Source: Methylobacterium sp. UNC378MF
Lineage (GTDB): Bacteria > Pseudomonadota > Alphaproteobacteria > Rhizobiales > Beijerinckiaceae
DNA: 64,000 bases
Direction: 5' to 3'
Assembly (NCBI RefSeq): GCF_900103195.1
Contig: NZ_FMWU01000022.1
Coordinates: 1-64,000 of the forward strand
This document shows positions 1 through 8,759 of this stretch, one piece after another. Positions within the stretch are counted from its first letter, which is position 1, and every line of letters begins with the position of its first letter. Both the position numbers and the translations under genes were made by a program. Below the pieces are notes generated by a model. That model searched no databases. It saw only the letters and a list, made by a program, of their open reading frames with translations, and had not been told where the DNA came from.

Positions 1-239
1 GTCTTGTCGCGCAGCAGACCCTCGACGCCCGCCTCGGCGTAGCGCCGCTGCCAGCGCCACACGGCCGGACGGCTGACGCCCGCTCGCCGGGCGACGTCCT
101 GGACACTCAGGCGCTCGGCCGAGAGCAAGACGATGCGGGCGCGCTGGATATGTTTGAGCGGGCGAGAGCGGTCGCTGGCGATCGCAGCCAGCCGTGCCGC
201 GTCGCTCGCATCGAGAAGAACGCATACCGTCTGAGCCAT
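1..239 (-). CDS. IS630-family transposase, N-terminal part (runs off the window edge)
   Basis: Reading leftwards from an ATG at 239, the frame stays open to base 1 and encodes about 79 residues. A helix-turn-helix (SVQDVARRAGVSRPAVWRWQ) is followed by RRYAEAGVEGLLRDK, the typical N-terminal layout of IS630/Tc1-like transposases. The DDE catalytic part would lie outside the window, so intactness cannot be judged. No terminal inverted repeat was recognised just upstream of the start. It marks a mobile-element boundary beside the sugar-modification genes. Confidence 0.72.
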   Translation of the reverse strand, partial: MAQTVCVLLDASDAARLAAIASDRSRPLKHIQRARIVLLSAERLSVQDVARRAGVSRPAVWRWQRRYAEAGVEGLLRDK

Positions 240-398
240 GGCCCAGACTCGCACGCCTCACCGCCTGCGTGAATCCTCCGTCCGCGTCACTGCACTAGCC
301 CCTCGACGCGGAAGAGGAATCACGGGTCCCTGCTCCGGGACGGGCGCAGAAGCCCACCGCTGCGAGCCCGCGATCCCCGCAGGCTGGCGGTCGGTCGT

Positions 399-1298
399 TC
401 AGTCGGCCTGGGGCCGCAGGGCATTCACGCGGCGCGCAGCCTCGACGAAGGCCCCCGTCTCTTTGGACATGATCAGCGGAAGATGCTCGTTCACGACCTC
501 GTCCGACCACGTCCACCAGCGCGTCTCGACGAGCTCCTCGACGAGGTCGGCCGCGAATCGCGTCTTCGTCACCCGCGCCGGATTGCCGGCGACAACGCTG
601 TAGGGCGGCACGCTCTTTGTCACGACGGATTTCGCCGCGATGACCGAGCCGACACCGACCGTGACGCCCGACATGATCGTCGCGCCGAAGCCGATCCACA
701 CGTCGGGCCCTATGACGATGTCGCCCTTGGAACTCGGTAGAGAGTCCGCGCGCTCGGCCGATACCGGCGACTTCGTCCAGGGCGGGCTGAAGAACGGGTA
801 GGTCGTGACGGTGTCCATGCTATGGTTGCCGTCCGTGAGTAGGAAGACATCGCTCGCAATGGACGAGAATCTATCGATGAAGATACAGGCGGCCGCGCCC
901 CAGCTGCGCACGTTGGGCGTGCCGTAGGTGTATTGTCCGACGAACATTCTCGGGTGAATGACGTGCTCTTGGAACGCGATGTTTCTCTTCTTGGAGAAAT
1001 AATTTCTGGCGATCTCGACCGTCTTCAAAGTGACCGTCGGTGCGGCTAGCGCGGCTCGGATCACGTCCTCATGCTCGTCGAGCAGGTCGTTGGCCTCAAG
1101 ATGCTGACAATAGATGTCGTAAACGATACAGAGAGGTTGATGAAGCTGGTTGTCGAGCGGATTTTTCCAGTTGATAGCCTGGAGCAAATTCACGGCCCCG
1201 GCAAAATCGCGCGCGTCAATCTTTTTCTGCGCGTCCGACACGGCGATCTCTTTTTCCGCCTGCGTCAGGTCTTTGAAGGGCGAGTAGGGCGCGGTCAA
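399..1298 (-). CDS. hexapeptide-repeat (left-handed beta-helix) O-acetyltransferase
   Basis: The 299-residue protein has an alpha-helical N-terminal part of about 110 residues with no recognised domain. It is followed by a hexapeptide-repeat acyltransferase domain of the CatB/xenobiotic acetyltransferase type. The DGNHSMD motif (His159) matches the catalytic histidine region, and IGPDVWIGFGATIMSGVTVG is the repeat coil. The C-terminal VVAGNPARV turn is standard for acetyl-CoA-dependent sugar or antibiotic O-acetyltransferases. It is divergent from rfbH, which suggests acetylation of a surface sugar. The long N-terminal extension is unusual. The acceptor is unknown. Confidence 0.8.
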   Translation of the reverse strand: MTAPYSPFKDLTQAEKEIAVSDAQKKIDARDFAGAVNLLQAINWKNPLDNQLHQPLCIVYDIYCQHLEANDLLDEHEDVIRAALAAPTVTLKTVEIARNYFSKKRNIAFQEHVIHPRMFVGQYTYGTPNVRSWGAAACIFIDRFSSIASDVFLLTDGNHSMDTVTTYPFFSPPWTKSPVSAERADSLPSSKGDIVIGPDVWIGFGATIMSGVTVGVGSVIAAKSVVTKSVPPYSVVAGNPARVTKTRFAADLVEELVETRWWTWSDEVVNEHLPLIMSKETGAFVEAARRVNALRPQAD

Positions 1299-1573
1299 TC
1301 ACTTAACTTTCGCTTCGCGGCGCAGCCGAGCGTACGGCGCCCCTGCCCGGAAAGTCATTGTCCTGCGCGACACCGATGCTGTCAATCTGGAGGGAAAGCC
1401 TGTGTTGCAAATGGTCCCCGGACCTGCAAAACAGAACGCTCCTGGGTCAGTAAAGGGCAGGGCGAGAAATTTAGTCAACACCGAAAAATGGCAACGTTTC
1501 AGCCGTTGAGGACGGATATTGAACAGCATCGGACACAGACACAACCCAAGAAATCAAGAAATTTCACGGAAGC
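1299..1573. promoter_or_regulatory. divergent intergenic region between acetyltransferase and rfbH
   Basis: This 275-bp gap must hold both promoters. It turns clearly AT-richer from about 1440 to 1590, unlike the flanking genes. No specific operator could be recognised. Confidence 0.4.
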
Positions 1574-2908
1574 GTGGTTTCTAATCTGATGATCGACGCC
1601 CTGCGCACCGAGATTCTAAGCCTCGCCCGGGCGCATTTCGAGGCCCGGGGGAAGCCGGCCTTTGTGCCGGGCGAGACCTACATCCCGCCCTCCGGCAAGG
1701 TCATGGACGCGGAGGATTGCGCCCACTTGATCGACGCCTCCCTCGACATGTGGCTGACGGCGGGGCGCTACGCCGACCGGTTCGAGCGGGAGCTCGCGGC
1801 GGCGTTCGGACGGAAGCATGCGCGGCTGACTGTCTCGGGCTCGGCCGCCAACCTCCTGGCCTTCGCGGCGCTGACCTCGCCGAAGCACGGCGCGCGCCGC
1901 CTGCGGCCGGGCGACGAGGTGATCACCGTCGCGGCGGGCTTCCCGACCACCGTTGCGCCGATCGTGCAGCACGGCTGCGTGCCGGTCTTCGTCGACGTCG
2001 ACGTCGAGACGCACAACGTCGATGTCGACCTGCTCGAGGCGGCGGTGACGCCGAAGACCCGCGCGGTGATGATCGCGCACTCGCTCGGGAACCCCTTCGA
2101 CGTGGTCCGGGTGGCCGAGATCTGCCGCCGCCACGGCCTCTGGCTGGTGGAGGATTGCTGCGACGCGTTCGGCGCCACCATCGGCGGGCAGGGGGTCGGG
2201 ACCTTCGGCGACGTCGCCACCCTGAGCTTCTATCCGGCCCACCACATCACCACTGGCGAGGGCGGCGCGGTGCTGATGGACAAGGGCCCGCTCGCCAAGA
2301 TCGTCGAGTCGTTCCGGGACTGGGGGCGGGACTGCTACTGCAAGCCCGGCACCGACAACACCTGCGGCAACCGCTTCGGCTGGAAACTCGGTGACCTGCC
2401 CCGCGGCTACGATCACAAGTACACGTACTCTCACATCGGCTATAATCTGAAGGTCAGCGACATGCAGGCCGCCCTGGGGGTGAGCCAGCTGACCAAGCTC
2501 GACCATTTCGTGGCGCGCCGCCGCGAGAACTTCGCCGGCCTGGAGCGGCGCCTGCGGGAGCGCGGGCTCGACCGGCTCTTCCATCTGCCGCGGGCGACCC
2601 CGGGCTCGGAGCCCAGCTGGTTCGGCTATCTCCTGACGGTGCGGGACGAGGCCGGCATCGATCGGAACGCCCTCGTCGCGCGTCTGGAAGAGAGGCGCGT
2701 GGGGACACGGCTGCTGTTCGCCGGCAACCTGACCCGGCAGCCCGCCTTCCGGGACGTGACCTACAGGGTTCACGCCGCGCTGACCCACACCGACAAGATC
2801 ATGCGCGACAGCTTCTGGATCGGCGTCTGGCCCGGCCTGACGGATCCGATGCTCGACTACATGGCCGACACGCTGGCGGCGGTGACGCGGGAACTCGGCG
2901 CCGACTGA
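1574..2908 (+). CDS. rfbH: CDP-4-dehydro-6-deoxyglucose 3-dehydrase (RfbH/DdhC type)
   Basis: The 444-residue protein belongs to the DegT/DnrJ/EryC1 aminotransferase-fold family. In the active-site segment SFYPAHHITTGEGG the PLP lysine of the aminotransferases is replaced by histidine (His223). That is the hallmark of the E1 dehydrase that removes the C3 hydroxyl of CDP-4-keto-6-deoxyglucose with PMP and an iron-sulfur centre in 3,6-dideoxyhexose synthesis. The length matches the family. The start is either GTG 1574 or ATG 1589, five codons later. The E3 reductase partner is not in the window. The product would feed lipopolysaccharide O-antigen. Confidence 0.88.
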   Translation: MVSNLMIDALRTEILSLARAHFEARGKPAFVPGETYIPPSGKVMDAEDCAHLIDASLDMWLTAGRYADRFERELAAAFGRKHARLTVSGSAANLLAFAALTSPKHGARRLRPGDEVITVAAGFPTTVAPIVQHGCVPVFVDVDVETHNVDVDLLEAAVTPKTRAVMIAHSLGNPFDVVRVAEICRRHGLWLVEDCCDAFGATIGGQGVGTFGDVATLSFYPAHHITTGEGGAVLMDKGPLAKIVESFRDWGRDCYCKPGTDNTCGNRFGWKLGDLPRGYDHKYTYSHIGYNLKVSDMQAALGVSQLTKLDHFVARRRENFAGLERRLRERGLDRLFHLPRATPGSEPSWFGYLLTVRDEAGIDRNALVARLEERRVGTRLLFAGNLTRQPAFRDVTYRVHAALTHTDKIMRDSFWIGVWPGLTDPMLDYMADTLAAVTRELGAD

Positions 2909-2994
2909 CGGCCTACGGCGGCGTGGCGGGGCCTGCGCTTGAGCGGACCGCGCGCCCGCACCACATCGGCGAGAGCGACAGCGCGGGGCCGACC

Positions 2995-3177
2995 ATGTAC
3001 GACCTCATCCACGCCCTCCGCCTCCGGCTCTGGCGCCGCCAGGTGCGGGCCATGGCGCGGGAGTGCCGGGTTTCCGGGACCAGCGACGGCGACTGGATCG
3101 CCGCCACCGTCGCGGCCTCCGCGACGAGCTCGGGTCCGGGCGCGCCGGTCTCGTGCGCGAGCGGCGCCGGCCCGTAG
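2995..3177 (+). CDS. small hypothetical protein (60 aa)
   Basis: A short frame opens at ATG 2995 with MYDLIHALRLRLWRRQ and closes at TAG 3177. Nearly every third base is G or C, which supports coding. A basic amphipathic N-terminus is followed by an Ala/Ser/Gly-rich tail. No family is recognised, and it could still be a chance open frame in GC-rich DNA. Confidence 0.42.
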   Translation: MYDLIHALRLRLWRRQVRAMARECRVSGTSDGDWIAATVAASATSSGPGAPVSCASGAGP

Positions 3178-3204
3178 CGGAGATGCCCGCGGCGCCAGGA
3201 GCGG

Positions 3205-3481
3205 TCAGCCCTCTGGAGACGGCTCGGCGGCGGCGGCACCCGGCTCGGGTGCCGGGCCTGTGTCGAGGGTGCCGCTGTGGACCAGAGCACCGGCCCAGGC
3301 GCCCGCGATAATCCGGACCTGCTCGATGGCCTCGGCGCGGGTGAAGGGCCTGTCGCCGCCCCCCCGGCCGGCCCTCGTCCCAGTAGACGTAGCCGGTGCG
3401 CCGGCCGCTGGCATCTTCGACGCAAGCGGCATTCTCGAGGACGCAGATCCGGAGCGGGAGCTTGAGGCCGAGTGTGGGCAT
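3205..3481 (-). pseudogene. small conserved hypothetical gene split by a +1 frameshift in a G7 run
   Basis: From ATG 3481 the frame reads a plausible N-terminus (LPLRICVLENAACVEDASG) and the YVYWDEG segment. It then meets seven consecutive G (C on the + strand, 3359-3365), after which the reading turns into low-quality sequence. Removing one G moves the reading into a second frame (GDRPFTRAEAIEQVRIIAGA and on to a stop at 3205) and would give one continuous protein of about 92 residues. It is therefore either a real frameshift or a homopolymer sequencing error. The function is unknown. Confidence 0.6.
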
Positions 3482-3542
3482 AGGACCCATATATGGCGCC
3501 GATCCCGCGGAAAATCGGCGCCCCGCCGCGTGACGGTCCGCC

Positions 3543-3836
3543 TCAGGAGGGCCGCGCCGCGTCGAGCGCCTGGGTCAGCTGCGCCACGACCTCGTCGCCC
3601 CTGGGCGGCGGCTCGGCCTCCTCGACCCGCCGAGCGACTTCCATCACGAGGTATGTCACCGACGGCGGCCACGCCACGCCGTTGTCCAGGAGCATCCGGG
3701 CGGCGCTCACCAGCATCCTGAACTGCTCCGGCGGGATCGTGGTCCCCGCCTGATGCTGGCTGAGAATGTGATCGGCGATCGCGGCCGCCAGTCCGGCAAC
3801 TTCAGCCATCTTGTTGGGCGGATCGCCAGCCGTCAT
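3543..3836 (-). CDS. hypothetical protein (97 aa or 88 aa)
   Basis: This compact, mostly helical protein contains the core IADHILSQHQAGTTIPPEQF and SVTYLVMEVARRVEEAEPPP. The start may be 3836 or the internal methionine at 3809 (MAEVAGLAAA). No family is recognised. It has high third-position GC, and no transmembrane segment or signal peptide is seen. Confidence 0.6.
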   Translation of the reverse strand: MTAGDPPNKMAEVAGLAAAIADHILSQHQAGTTIPPEQFRMLVSAARMLLDNGVAWPPSVTYLVMEVARRVEEAEPPPRGDEVVAQLTQALDAARPS

Positions 3837-4072
3837 CTCAGATCGCGCTTCGTCTTCGAAAGCTCGGTGCGGAGCATCCGTCGCCTTCCCGGGTCTCGGA
3901 CGCTCACGGTTTCACAAGCAACCCTGGCGAGCAAGCCATGCGTTGGCGGTACAACTCCGTTGCCGCAGACGGTGCGGGCTTCCAAGCCCCGCGAACGATG
4001 ACCGAACGCTCGGCGTCGCGGGGAGATCCGGAAGCAGCCTCGCTCGAGGGGAGGCCGCGACATCCGCCGCCT

Positions 4073-5329
4073 TCACTGTCGGGCACCGGCCGTTTGCGCA
4101 TGGGCCAGGAAGAACCGGACCATCTCCCGGCTGGCATCGGGGCCGCGCGGGTCGGTGAACGAGCCGGCCGCGCTGCCGCCCGACCACGCGTGGCCGGCCC
4201 CGTGGAGGACCCACTGCTCCACCACCGCGCGACCGGACGCGTCCGTCCGGACGGTGCGGGTATAGGCGACGCCGTCCCGCGTCCGGCCCTCGGTCACGGC
4301 GGTGCGGAGTTCCGGGCCGGATGGGCCCTGCGCGACCACGTGATCGCCGTTCGAGGCGTTCACGGTCCGATCACCGTCACCGTGGAACACGATGAGCGGC
4401 ACGGCATGCCGTCGCGACTCCGGATTCGCGCCGTCCCCCTTCATGGCGGCGAAGGCCGACGGCATGTCCCGCGCCGAACCGCAGGCCAGCCCTGAATGCA
4501 CGCCCACCGCGGCGAACAGGTCGGGGTAGGTCGAGGCCAGGATCGCGGCGGCGGCGCCGCCGGCCGACAATCCTGCGGCGTAGACCCGGCCCGGATCGGC
4601 CGAGAATTCCGCGACGACCTGACGCGCGATGCCGGCGATCAGGGCGGGCTCGCCGCCCTCGCGCCGCTGGTCGCCGGGCTCGTACCAGTTCCAGCACCGC
4701 TGCATGTTGGCCGAGCGCGGCTGCTCCGGATACACCACCAGGACGGTTTGCTCCTCGGCGACCGCGTTCATCCGCGTGCCCGCGGCGAAGTCGTCCGGGT
4801 TCTGCGTGCAGCCGTGCAGCATCACCACGACCGGGAGCGCCTGGCCGGCATAGCCGCTCGGGACGTAGACCTTGTAGTTCCGGCTCCCGGACGCGCTGTT
4901 GAAGGTGCGTGTCTCGAAGCGTGCCCCCTCCGGGAGCGAGGCCGGGGCAGGGGGCGCGGCGCCGCGCCCGCCGCCGAGCCCCGTTCCGGCGCCCGCCCGC
5001 GCGAGCGTCTCCTGGATCGTGCGCAGGATGGACTCCGCCACGTTGCCGTCCGGCCCGGGGGCGGGGTGAACGTCCGCCTGGCTGTCCGCTCCGGCCTCCG
5101 GCGCTGCCCACGCCCCTCCCGGCGTGGAGGGGGCGGCGAGATCGAGGATTCCGGCCTCGTCCCCGGAGCGCACCCCCGCGGCATTCCGGCTCGCCTCTGT
5201 CCAGGAGGCAAAGGCCGCCGCCTGCTGTGTCCGGAGCTGGGCCATCGTGTCCATCACGCGGGCGGCGCGGGCCGGGTCGGCCTTCGGGAAGGCGAAGGGC
5301 GAGAAGGCCGTCTTCGAGAAGCGGTTCAT
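4073..5329 (-). CDS. PHB depolymerase-family esterase (alpha/beta hydrolase)
   Basis: The 418-residue protein has an N-terminal region of about 130 residues rich in Ala, Gly and Pro, then the type-1 extracellular-like catalytic domain. The oxyanion region is VVVMLHGCTQNPDDFA, the nucleophile elbow is GLSAGG, a likely aspartate lies in HGDGDRTV and the histidine in GHAWSGG. Such enzymes hydrolyse short-chain polyhydroxyalkanoate or act as feruloyl/acetyl esterases. There is no obvious Sec signal at the start, so it may be intracellular. It lies 73 bp downstream of the CopG-type gene on the same strand, so co-transcription is likely. Confidence 0.85.
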   Translation of the reverse strand: MNRFSKTAFSPFAFPKADPARAARVMDTMAQLRTQQAAAFASWTEASRNAAGVRSGDEAGILDLAAPSTPGGAWAAPEAGADSQADVHPAPGPDGNVAESILRTIQETLARAGAGTGLGGGRGAAPPAPASLPEGARFETRTFNSASGSRNYKVYVPSGYAGQALPVVVMLHGCTQNPDDFAAGTRMNAVAEEQTVLVVYPEQPRSANMQRCWNWYEPGDQRREGGEPALIAGIARQVVAEFSADPGRVYAAGLSAGGAAAAILASTYPDLFAAVGVHSGLACGSARDMPSAFAAMKGDGANPESRRHAVPLIVFHGDGDRTVNASNGDHVVAQGPSGPELRTAVTEGRTRDGVAYTRTVRTDASGRAVVEQWVLHGAGHAWSGGSAAGSFTDPRGPDASREMVRFFLAHAQTAGARQ

Positions 5330-5402
5330 GGGGCGGGTCCTGAGAGCGAGGATCGACCGCGGCGGGATGCCCGCTGCGTCGGCATGGGAGAGTCGGTGGG
5401 CG

Positions 5403-5831
5403 TCAGAGCGTGCGGTCGGCGAGCGCCGCCTTGACCGCGGGGCTGGCCTGGAAGGCGCCGAGCACCTCGACCGAGGCGATGGCGGCGCGCGCGAGTTCGG
5501 GCGTCACGTCGAGGGCGATGCTGGCGAGCCCCAGCACCTGGATATGCAGCGGCGCCCCGGCATCGCGCGCCGCCTCGAGGGCCTGCTTCGTGTAGTGCGA
5601 CAGGCCGAGGCTGAGCTGCTTGCGGGCAACGGATTGCCGGACAGCCTCGCCCTGGCGCTCGATCTGGTTGCGCACGGCGGTGCGGATGAAGTCCGCGCGG
5701 TTGGCGTAGAAGCCGTCCCGGACCATCAGGTCGATATGGCCGAGATCGACGTAGCCGAGATTGAGCGTGATCTTCTCGCTGTCGGGCAGTTTGGGCCGCA
5801 GCTCCGGCACGGTGTTGGCCACGCGATCCAT
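5403..5831 (-). CDS. CopG-type ribbon-helix-helix protein
   Basis: The ATG at 5831 (MDRVANTVPEL) is preferred over upstream in-frame starts because the extra N-terminus is low-complexity. Residues 20-55 (KITLNLGYVDLGHIDLMVRD then NRADFIRTAVRNQIE) form a ribbon-helix-helix signature. The remaining 90 residues are helical and unassigned. RHH proteins usually bind DNA as dimers. Its position upstream of the depolymerase-like gene suggests control of polyester metabolism, which is inference. Confidence 0.7.
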   Translation of the reverse strand: MDRVANTVPELRPKLPDSEKITLNLGYVDLGHIDLMVRDGFYANRADFIRTAVRNQIERQGEAVRQSVARKQLSLGLSHYTKQALEAARDAGAPLHIQVLGLASIALDVTPELARAAIASVEVLGAFQASPAVKAALADRTL

Positions 5832-5941
5832 CTCCTGACCATCCAACGGGATGGTATACAGATGGTCTGCGGAAGGGGCATTGCAAGGGCCACGTCTGGG
5901 AAGGCCCTCCGCTCGGGCGCGGCTCCGTACGGGCGCGGGAT

Positions 5942-6631
5942 TCAGACCGTGCCGGCCCGATCCCGGCCTCCGGCCGGCGCCGCCTCGTCCCATTCGCGGT
6001 CCTGCTCGGCGAGGCGGGCGGCACGGCGAGCCGCAAGCGTCTCGCCGTCGGATTCCGGCGCGTCCCGGGCGACCTCGGCGGATGGCGGGGCGGGCGGGCG
6101 CAGGATGGTGGCGAGCGTCGCGACGACCCGGTCCAGATCGCTGGACGTCACGAACCCGCTGCCGAGGAGCTCGCGGCGCGACCGGATGGCCAAAGCGGCA
6201 CAGGATTCGCCGCCGAGGCGGAGGGCGGCGATCTGATCGGCATCCAGAGGCAGGCGCTCGACCGGGATCGCGCGCAGCCGGCCGAGCCTGCGCGCGTCGG
6301 TGGCCTCGGTGCCGTGCCGCGCGCGGCCTTCCGGCAGCCAGCGCGCGATCTCGTCAAGGATGAAGGTCTGGACGCGGTCGACCCGGATCGGGCCGAATTT
6401 CCGGATCCTGGCGATCGCCTCCGGCGCAGACTGGGCGAGATGACCGAGATCCCGATACCCGGCCTTGCGCAGACGGGCCCGCAAGGAGGCTGTCAGCAAG
6501 CCGCGGCCGAATCCGGAGGCGGAGAGCCGGTCGATCGTGTCGGGCGGCAGGTCCTCGAAGAGCGGGAGCTGGGCGCTGACATCGGCAAAGAGGCTGTCGG
6601 ACCAGACGGTGCTGAGGGTTCGGCCGGGCAT
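5942..6631 (-). CDS. hypothetical protein with a possible alpha-CTD-like helix-hairpin-helix
   Basis: The 229-residue protein reads coherently throughout (FEDLPPDTIDRLSASGFGRG, YRDLGHLAQSAPEAIARIRK, FGPIRVDRVQTFILDE). The LGHLAQSAPEAIARI...FGPIRVDRVQ stretch resembles the paired helix-hairpin-helix of the RNA polymerase alpha C-terminal domain. This is a visual resemblance only. The C-terminal 40 residues are charged and probably disordered. The function is unknown. Confidence 0.6.
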   Translation of the reverse strand: MPGRTLSTVWSDSLFADVSAQLPLFEDLPPDTIDRLSASGFGRGLLTASLRARLRKAGYRDLGHLAQSAPEAIARIRKFGPIRVDRVQTFILDEIARWLPEGRARHGTEATDARRLGRLRAIPVERLPLDADQIAALRLGGESCAALAIRSRRELLGSGFVTSSDLDRVVATLATILRPPAPPSAEVARDAPESDGETLAARRAARLAEQDREWDEAAPAGGRDRAGTV

Positions 6632-6917
6632 CGCCGCCGCCGATACGGCGATCTCACAGCGCCCGCAACCGGCGCCCGCCGCAGGGTCTCGCAGGCTGTG
6701 CCCGCCGACAGGCGCAGGGCCCTCGGCATGCCGGTCTCGGCTGCCGGGCGGTAGCCGAGACCGCGCTATCGGGTCGTTCCGGTCGTCCCCGTGCGTGGCC
6801 GCGCTCGTGACGTGAGCGGCACGGATGCAAAGCAGGGGGCAAACGCCGCCGCCTGTGGTAGACGCCTGTCAAAGTGCATTGGCGATCCCGCGCTGAACGC
6901 ACCCATGGAGAGCTGCA

Positions 6918-7316
6918 GTGGCGCGTCCCGACCTCGGCACGAAGCGGATCTGCCCGACCACGGGCAAGAAATTCTACGATCTGAACAAGAACCCGGTGAT
7001 CTCGCCGTATTCGGGCGAGGTCGTCCCGACCGCGGTGGCAACCTCCTACTCCACCAGGGCGGCGGCCCCCGTGGTCGCGCGCAAGGAAGCGCCGGCGGAC
7101 GAAGAGGATGAGACGGAGGGTCCGGAACTCGTGTCCCTCGACGAGGTCGAGGCCGAGGAAGCCGACAAGGATACCGACACGGAGACCGAGGGCGATGACG
7201 CTCTCGATATCGATGACGAGGACGATTCGGTCGAGGACGACACCCTCGTGGTCGATGAGGACGACGACGATGACACCACGGATCTCGTGGAGGTCAACGA
7301 CGACGACGACGAGTAG
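6918..7316 (+). CDS. TIGR02300 / FYDLN-acid family protein
   Basis: It starts at GTG 6918 with a GGAG ribosome-binding site at 6907-6910. The N-terminus (LGTKRICPTTGKKFYDLNK) is the diagnostic FYDLN box with two cysteine/glycine turns. The C-terminal two thirds is an almost uninterrupted Asp/Glu tract. The family is typical of alphaproteobacteria and its role is not established. The downstream hairpin at 7329-7348 ends the transcript. Confidence 0.92.
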   Translation: MARPDLGTKRICPTTGKKFYDLNKNPVISPYSGEVVPTAVATSYSTRAAAPVVARKEAPADEEDETEGPELVSLDEVEAEEADKDTDTETEGDDALDIDDEDDSVEDDTLVVDEDDDDDTTDLVEVNDDDDE

Positions 7317-7328
7317 GGGTCCCTGATC

Positions 7329-7348
7329 GCGCCGCCCCGGGGCGGCGC
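7329..7348. terminator. bidirectional hairpin between convergent genes
   Basis: A perfect 10-bp self-complementary GC-rich palindrome (GCGCCGCCCC and its complement) sits between the stop at 7316 and the convergent stop at 7365. No T tract follows. Confidence 0.6.
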
Positions 7349-7364
7349 GGTCCCGGAAACGCGG

Positions 7365-7640
7365 TCAGTGAGGGCCCAACCGGGTCATGGGTCTGGCCAT
7401 GAGCAGGGCGGCGCGGATCGCCATGCGGCGCGACGGCTCGTTGGCGTCGACGTTGACCATCGTGGCGGGTGCGAGGGCATGCGCCGCGACGGCTGCGGCC
7501 AGATCGAAGACGTGATCCGGCCCGATCGGGTGCGCCCGCGTGGCCGGGTCGGCGAGATAGGCGTCGATCGCTGTCCCGACATCCTCGATCGCGATCCGCT
7601 CGGCGGTCACGAGGTCCCAGAGCGTGGCATCATCCGACAT
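7365..7640 (-). CDS. hypothetical protein (91 aa)
   Basis: It starts at ATG 7640 (MSDDATLWDLVTAERIAIED) and is a soluble, helical, acidic-to-neutral small protein with no recognised family. It is convergent with the TIGR02300 gene. It partly overlaps the nominal 5' end of the YkgJ-like frame on the other strand, which argues that the YkgJ-like gene truly starts later. Confidence 0.6.
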   Translation of the reverse strand: MSDDATLWDLVTAERIAIEDVGTAIDAYLADPATRAHPIGPDHVFDLAAAVAAHALAPATMVNVDANEPSRRMAIRAALLMARPMTRLGPH

Positions 7641-8269
7641 CCGCGACGTTCTACACCCCGCGCCCCGACGCGCAACATTGTAACATCGAAGGCCGTCCCA
7701 TCAGCAAGGATTTCCGTGAGCGGGACGAATCCCGTCCGACGCCGCCACGTTTCGATGCCGAGCGCGCCCCGGACCGATCCTGCGGTCCGTGTACGGTCTG
7801 CTGCCGGATTCTGGAGATCAAGGCGCTCGACAAGCCTGCGGGCCTCCTGTGCGGCCACAACACCGGAACCGGGTGCGGGATCTACAGCCTGCGTCCCGAG
7901 ACCTGCGCGCGCTGGGACTGCCTGTGGCGCAAGATCGGCGCCCTGCCGGATGCGCTCAGGCCGGACCGGTCGGGCGTCATGTTCTCGCTGGAGAGCCGAC
8001 CGCCCGTCGCAGAGGCTCCCGACCAGGCCTGCATCGTGGGTCGCGCCGTGAACGGGGCGCAGGCTTTCGATCGGTGGGAGGTGGTCGAGGCCTTCGCCAT
8101 GTTCGTGCGGGAGGGATCGCTGCCGGTGTGGAAGGCCTCCGACCGGGACGCGGTCGCGATGAGCCGGGGCCCGGAGACCCCGGCGCGCGGAGGTCCGCGG
8201 CGGAAGCCGCCGCGGAATGCGTCCGGTTCACAGGCGCGAGCCGATACGCAACGTGGCTCGCGGAGCTGA
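7469..8269 (+). CDS. YkgJ-like cysteine-cluster protein (zinc/iron chelating), start uncertain
   Basis: Convincing coding begins near 7690. The CGPCTVCCRILEI motif is the CxxCxxCC cluster of YkgJ-type proteins, followed by further cysteines (LLCGH, GTGCGIYSLRPETCARWDCLW). The only standard in-frame start upstream is ATG 7469, but the first ~75 residues are Arg/Pro-rich, look like shadow sequence and overlap the opposite gene. The true start is probably between 7640 and 7700 and may use a rare codon (ATC at 7685 or 7700). The protein is about 190 residues, probably a metal-cluster protein of unknown role. Confidence 0.72.
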   Translation: MRGHAPRRLRPDRRRDPARSGAPAWPGRRDRRRSLSRHPRSRSARRSRGPRAWHHPTSATFYTPRPDAQHCNIEGRPISKDFRERDESRPTPPRFDAERAPDRSCGPCTVCCRILEIKALDKPAGLLCGHNTGTGCGIYSLRPETCARWDCLWRKIGALPDALRPDRSGVMFSLESRPPVAEAPDQACIVGRAVNGAQAFDRWEVVEAFAMFVREGSLPVWKASDRDAVAMSRGPETPARGGPRRKPPRNASGSQARADTQRGSRS

Positions 8270-8335
8270 CGAGAGGCGGATCCGGTCGGCCGCAGCGCGA
8301 AGACGCGGGCTCACCGTCCGCCCGGACCAGGAGCC

Positions 8336-8545
8336 TCAGGCGCTCTTCAGGTTGGCAGCGCTCTCTTTGCCGCTGCGACGGTCGTTCTCGACGTCGTAGG
8401 AGATCTTCTGCCCCTCGATAAGATTGCGCATCCCGGAGCGCTCGACGGCCGAAATGTGGACGAACACGTCCTTGCCGCCGTCATCCGGCTGGATGAAGCC
8501 GTAGCCCTTGGTCTCGTTGAACCACTTCACGGTACCGGTAGCCAT
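8336..8545 (-). CDS. cspA: cold-shock protein, CspA family
   Basis: The 69-residue protein is a single cold-shock domain with RNP1 (KGYGFIQPDD) and RNP2 (DVFVHISAV). It starts MATGTVKWFNETKGYGF at ATG 8545. It binds single-stranded nucleic acid and acts as an RNA chaperone in the cytoplasm. The 214 bp before the divergent gene at 8760 could include a long 5' leader of the kind used for temperature control, but no specific fold was recognised. Confidence 0.95.
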   Translation of the reverse strand: MATGTVKWFNETKGYGFIQPDDGGKDVFVHISAVERSGMRNLIEGQKISYDVENDRRSGKESAANLKSA

Positions 8546-8759
8546 TGCAATAACCCTGGTCGTCGGCTCGCCAACGCGGCGGGCCTGACGGTCGAACCGG
8601 CTGTGACGGCCGACCGTTCCGTGCGATGTGCAGGTTGCTGATCATCCGGGCTATCTTTGCGGCCCCTGGAGGCGCAGGATACCGGTCTCGGCGGAGCGAC
8701 TGCCTCGGGCTCTGGCGGCTCGGGGCCCGCGTCGTCGCCTGGAACGGACAGGCGGGGCA

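Noticed and set aside
7697..8269. A standard internal start codon for the YkgJ-like gene
   Set aside because: No in-frame ATG, GTG or TTG exists between 7472 and the cysteine cluster, so the start remains unresolved rather than reassigned.
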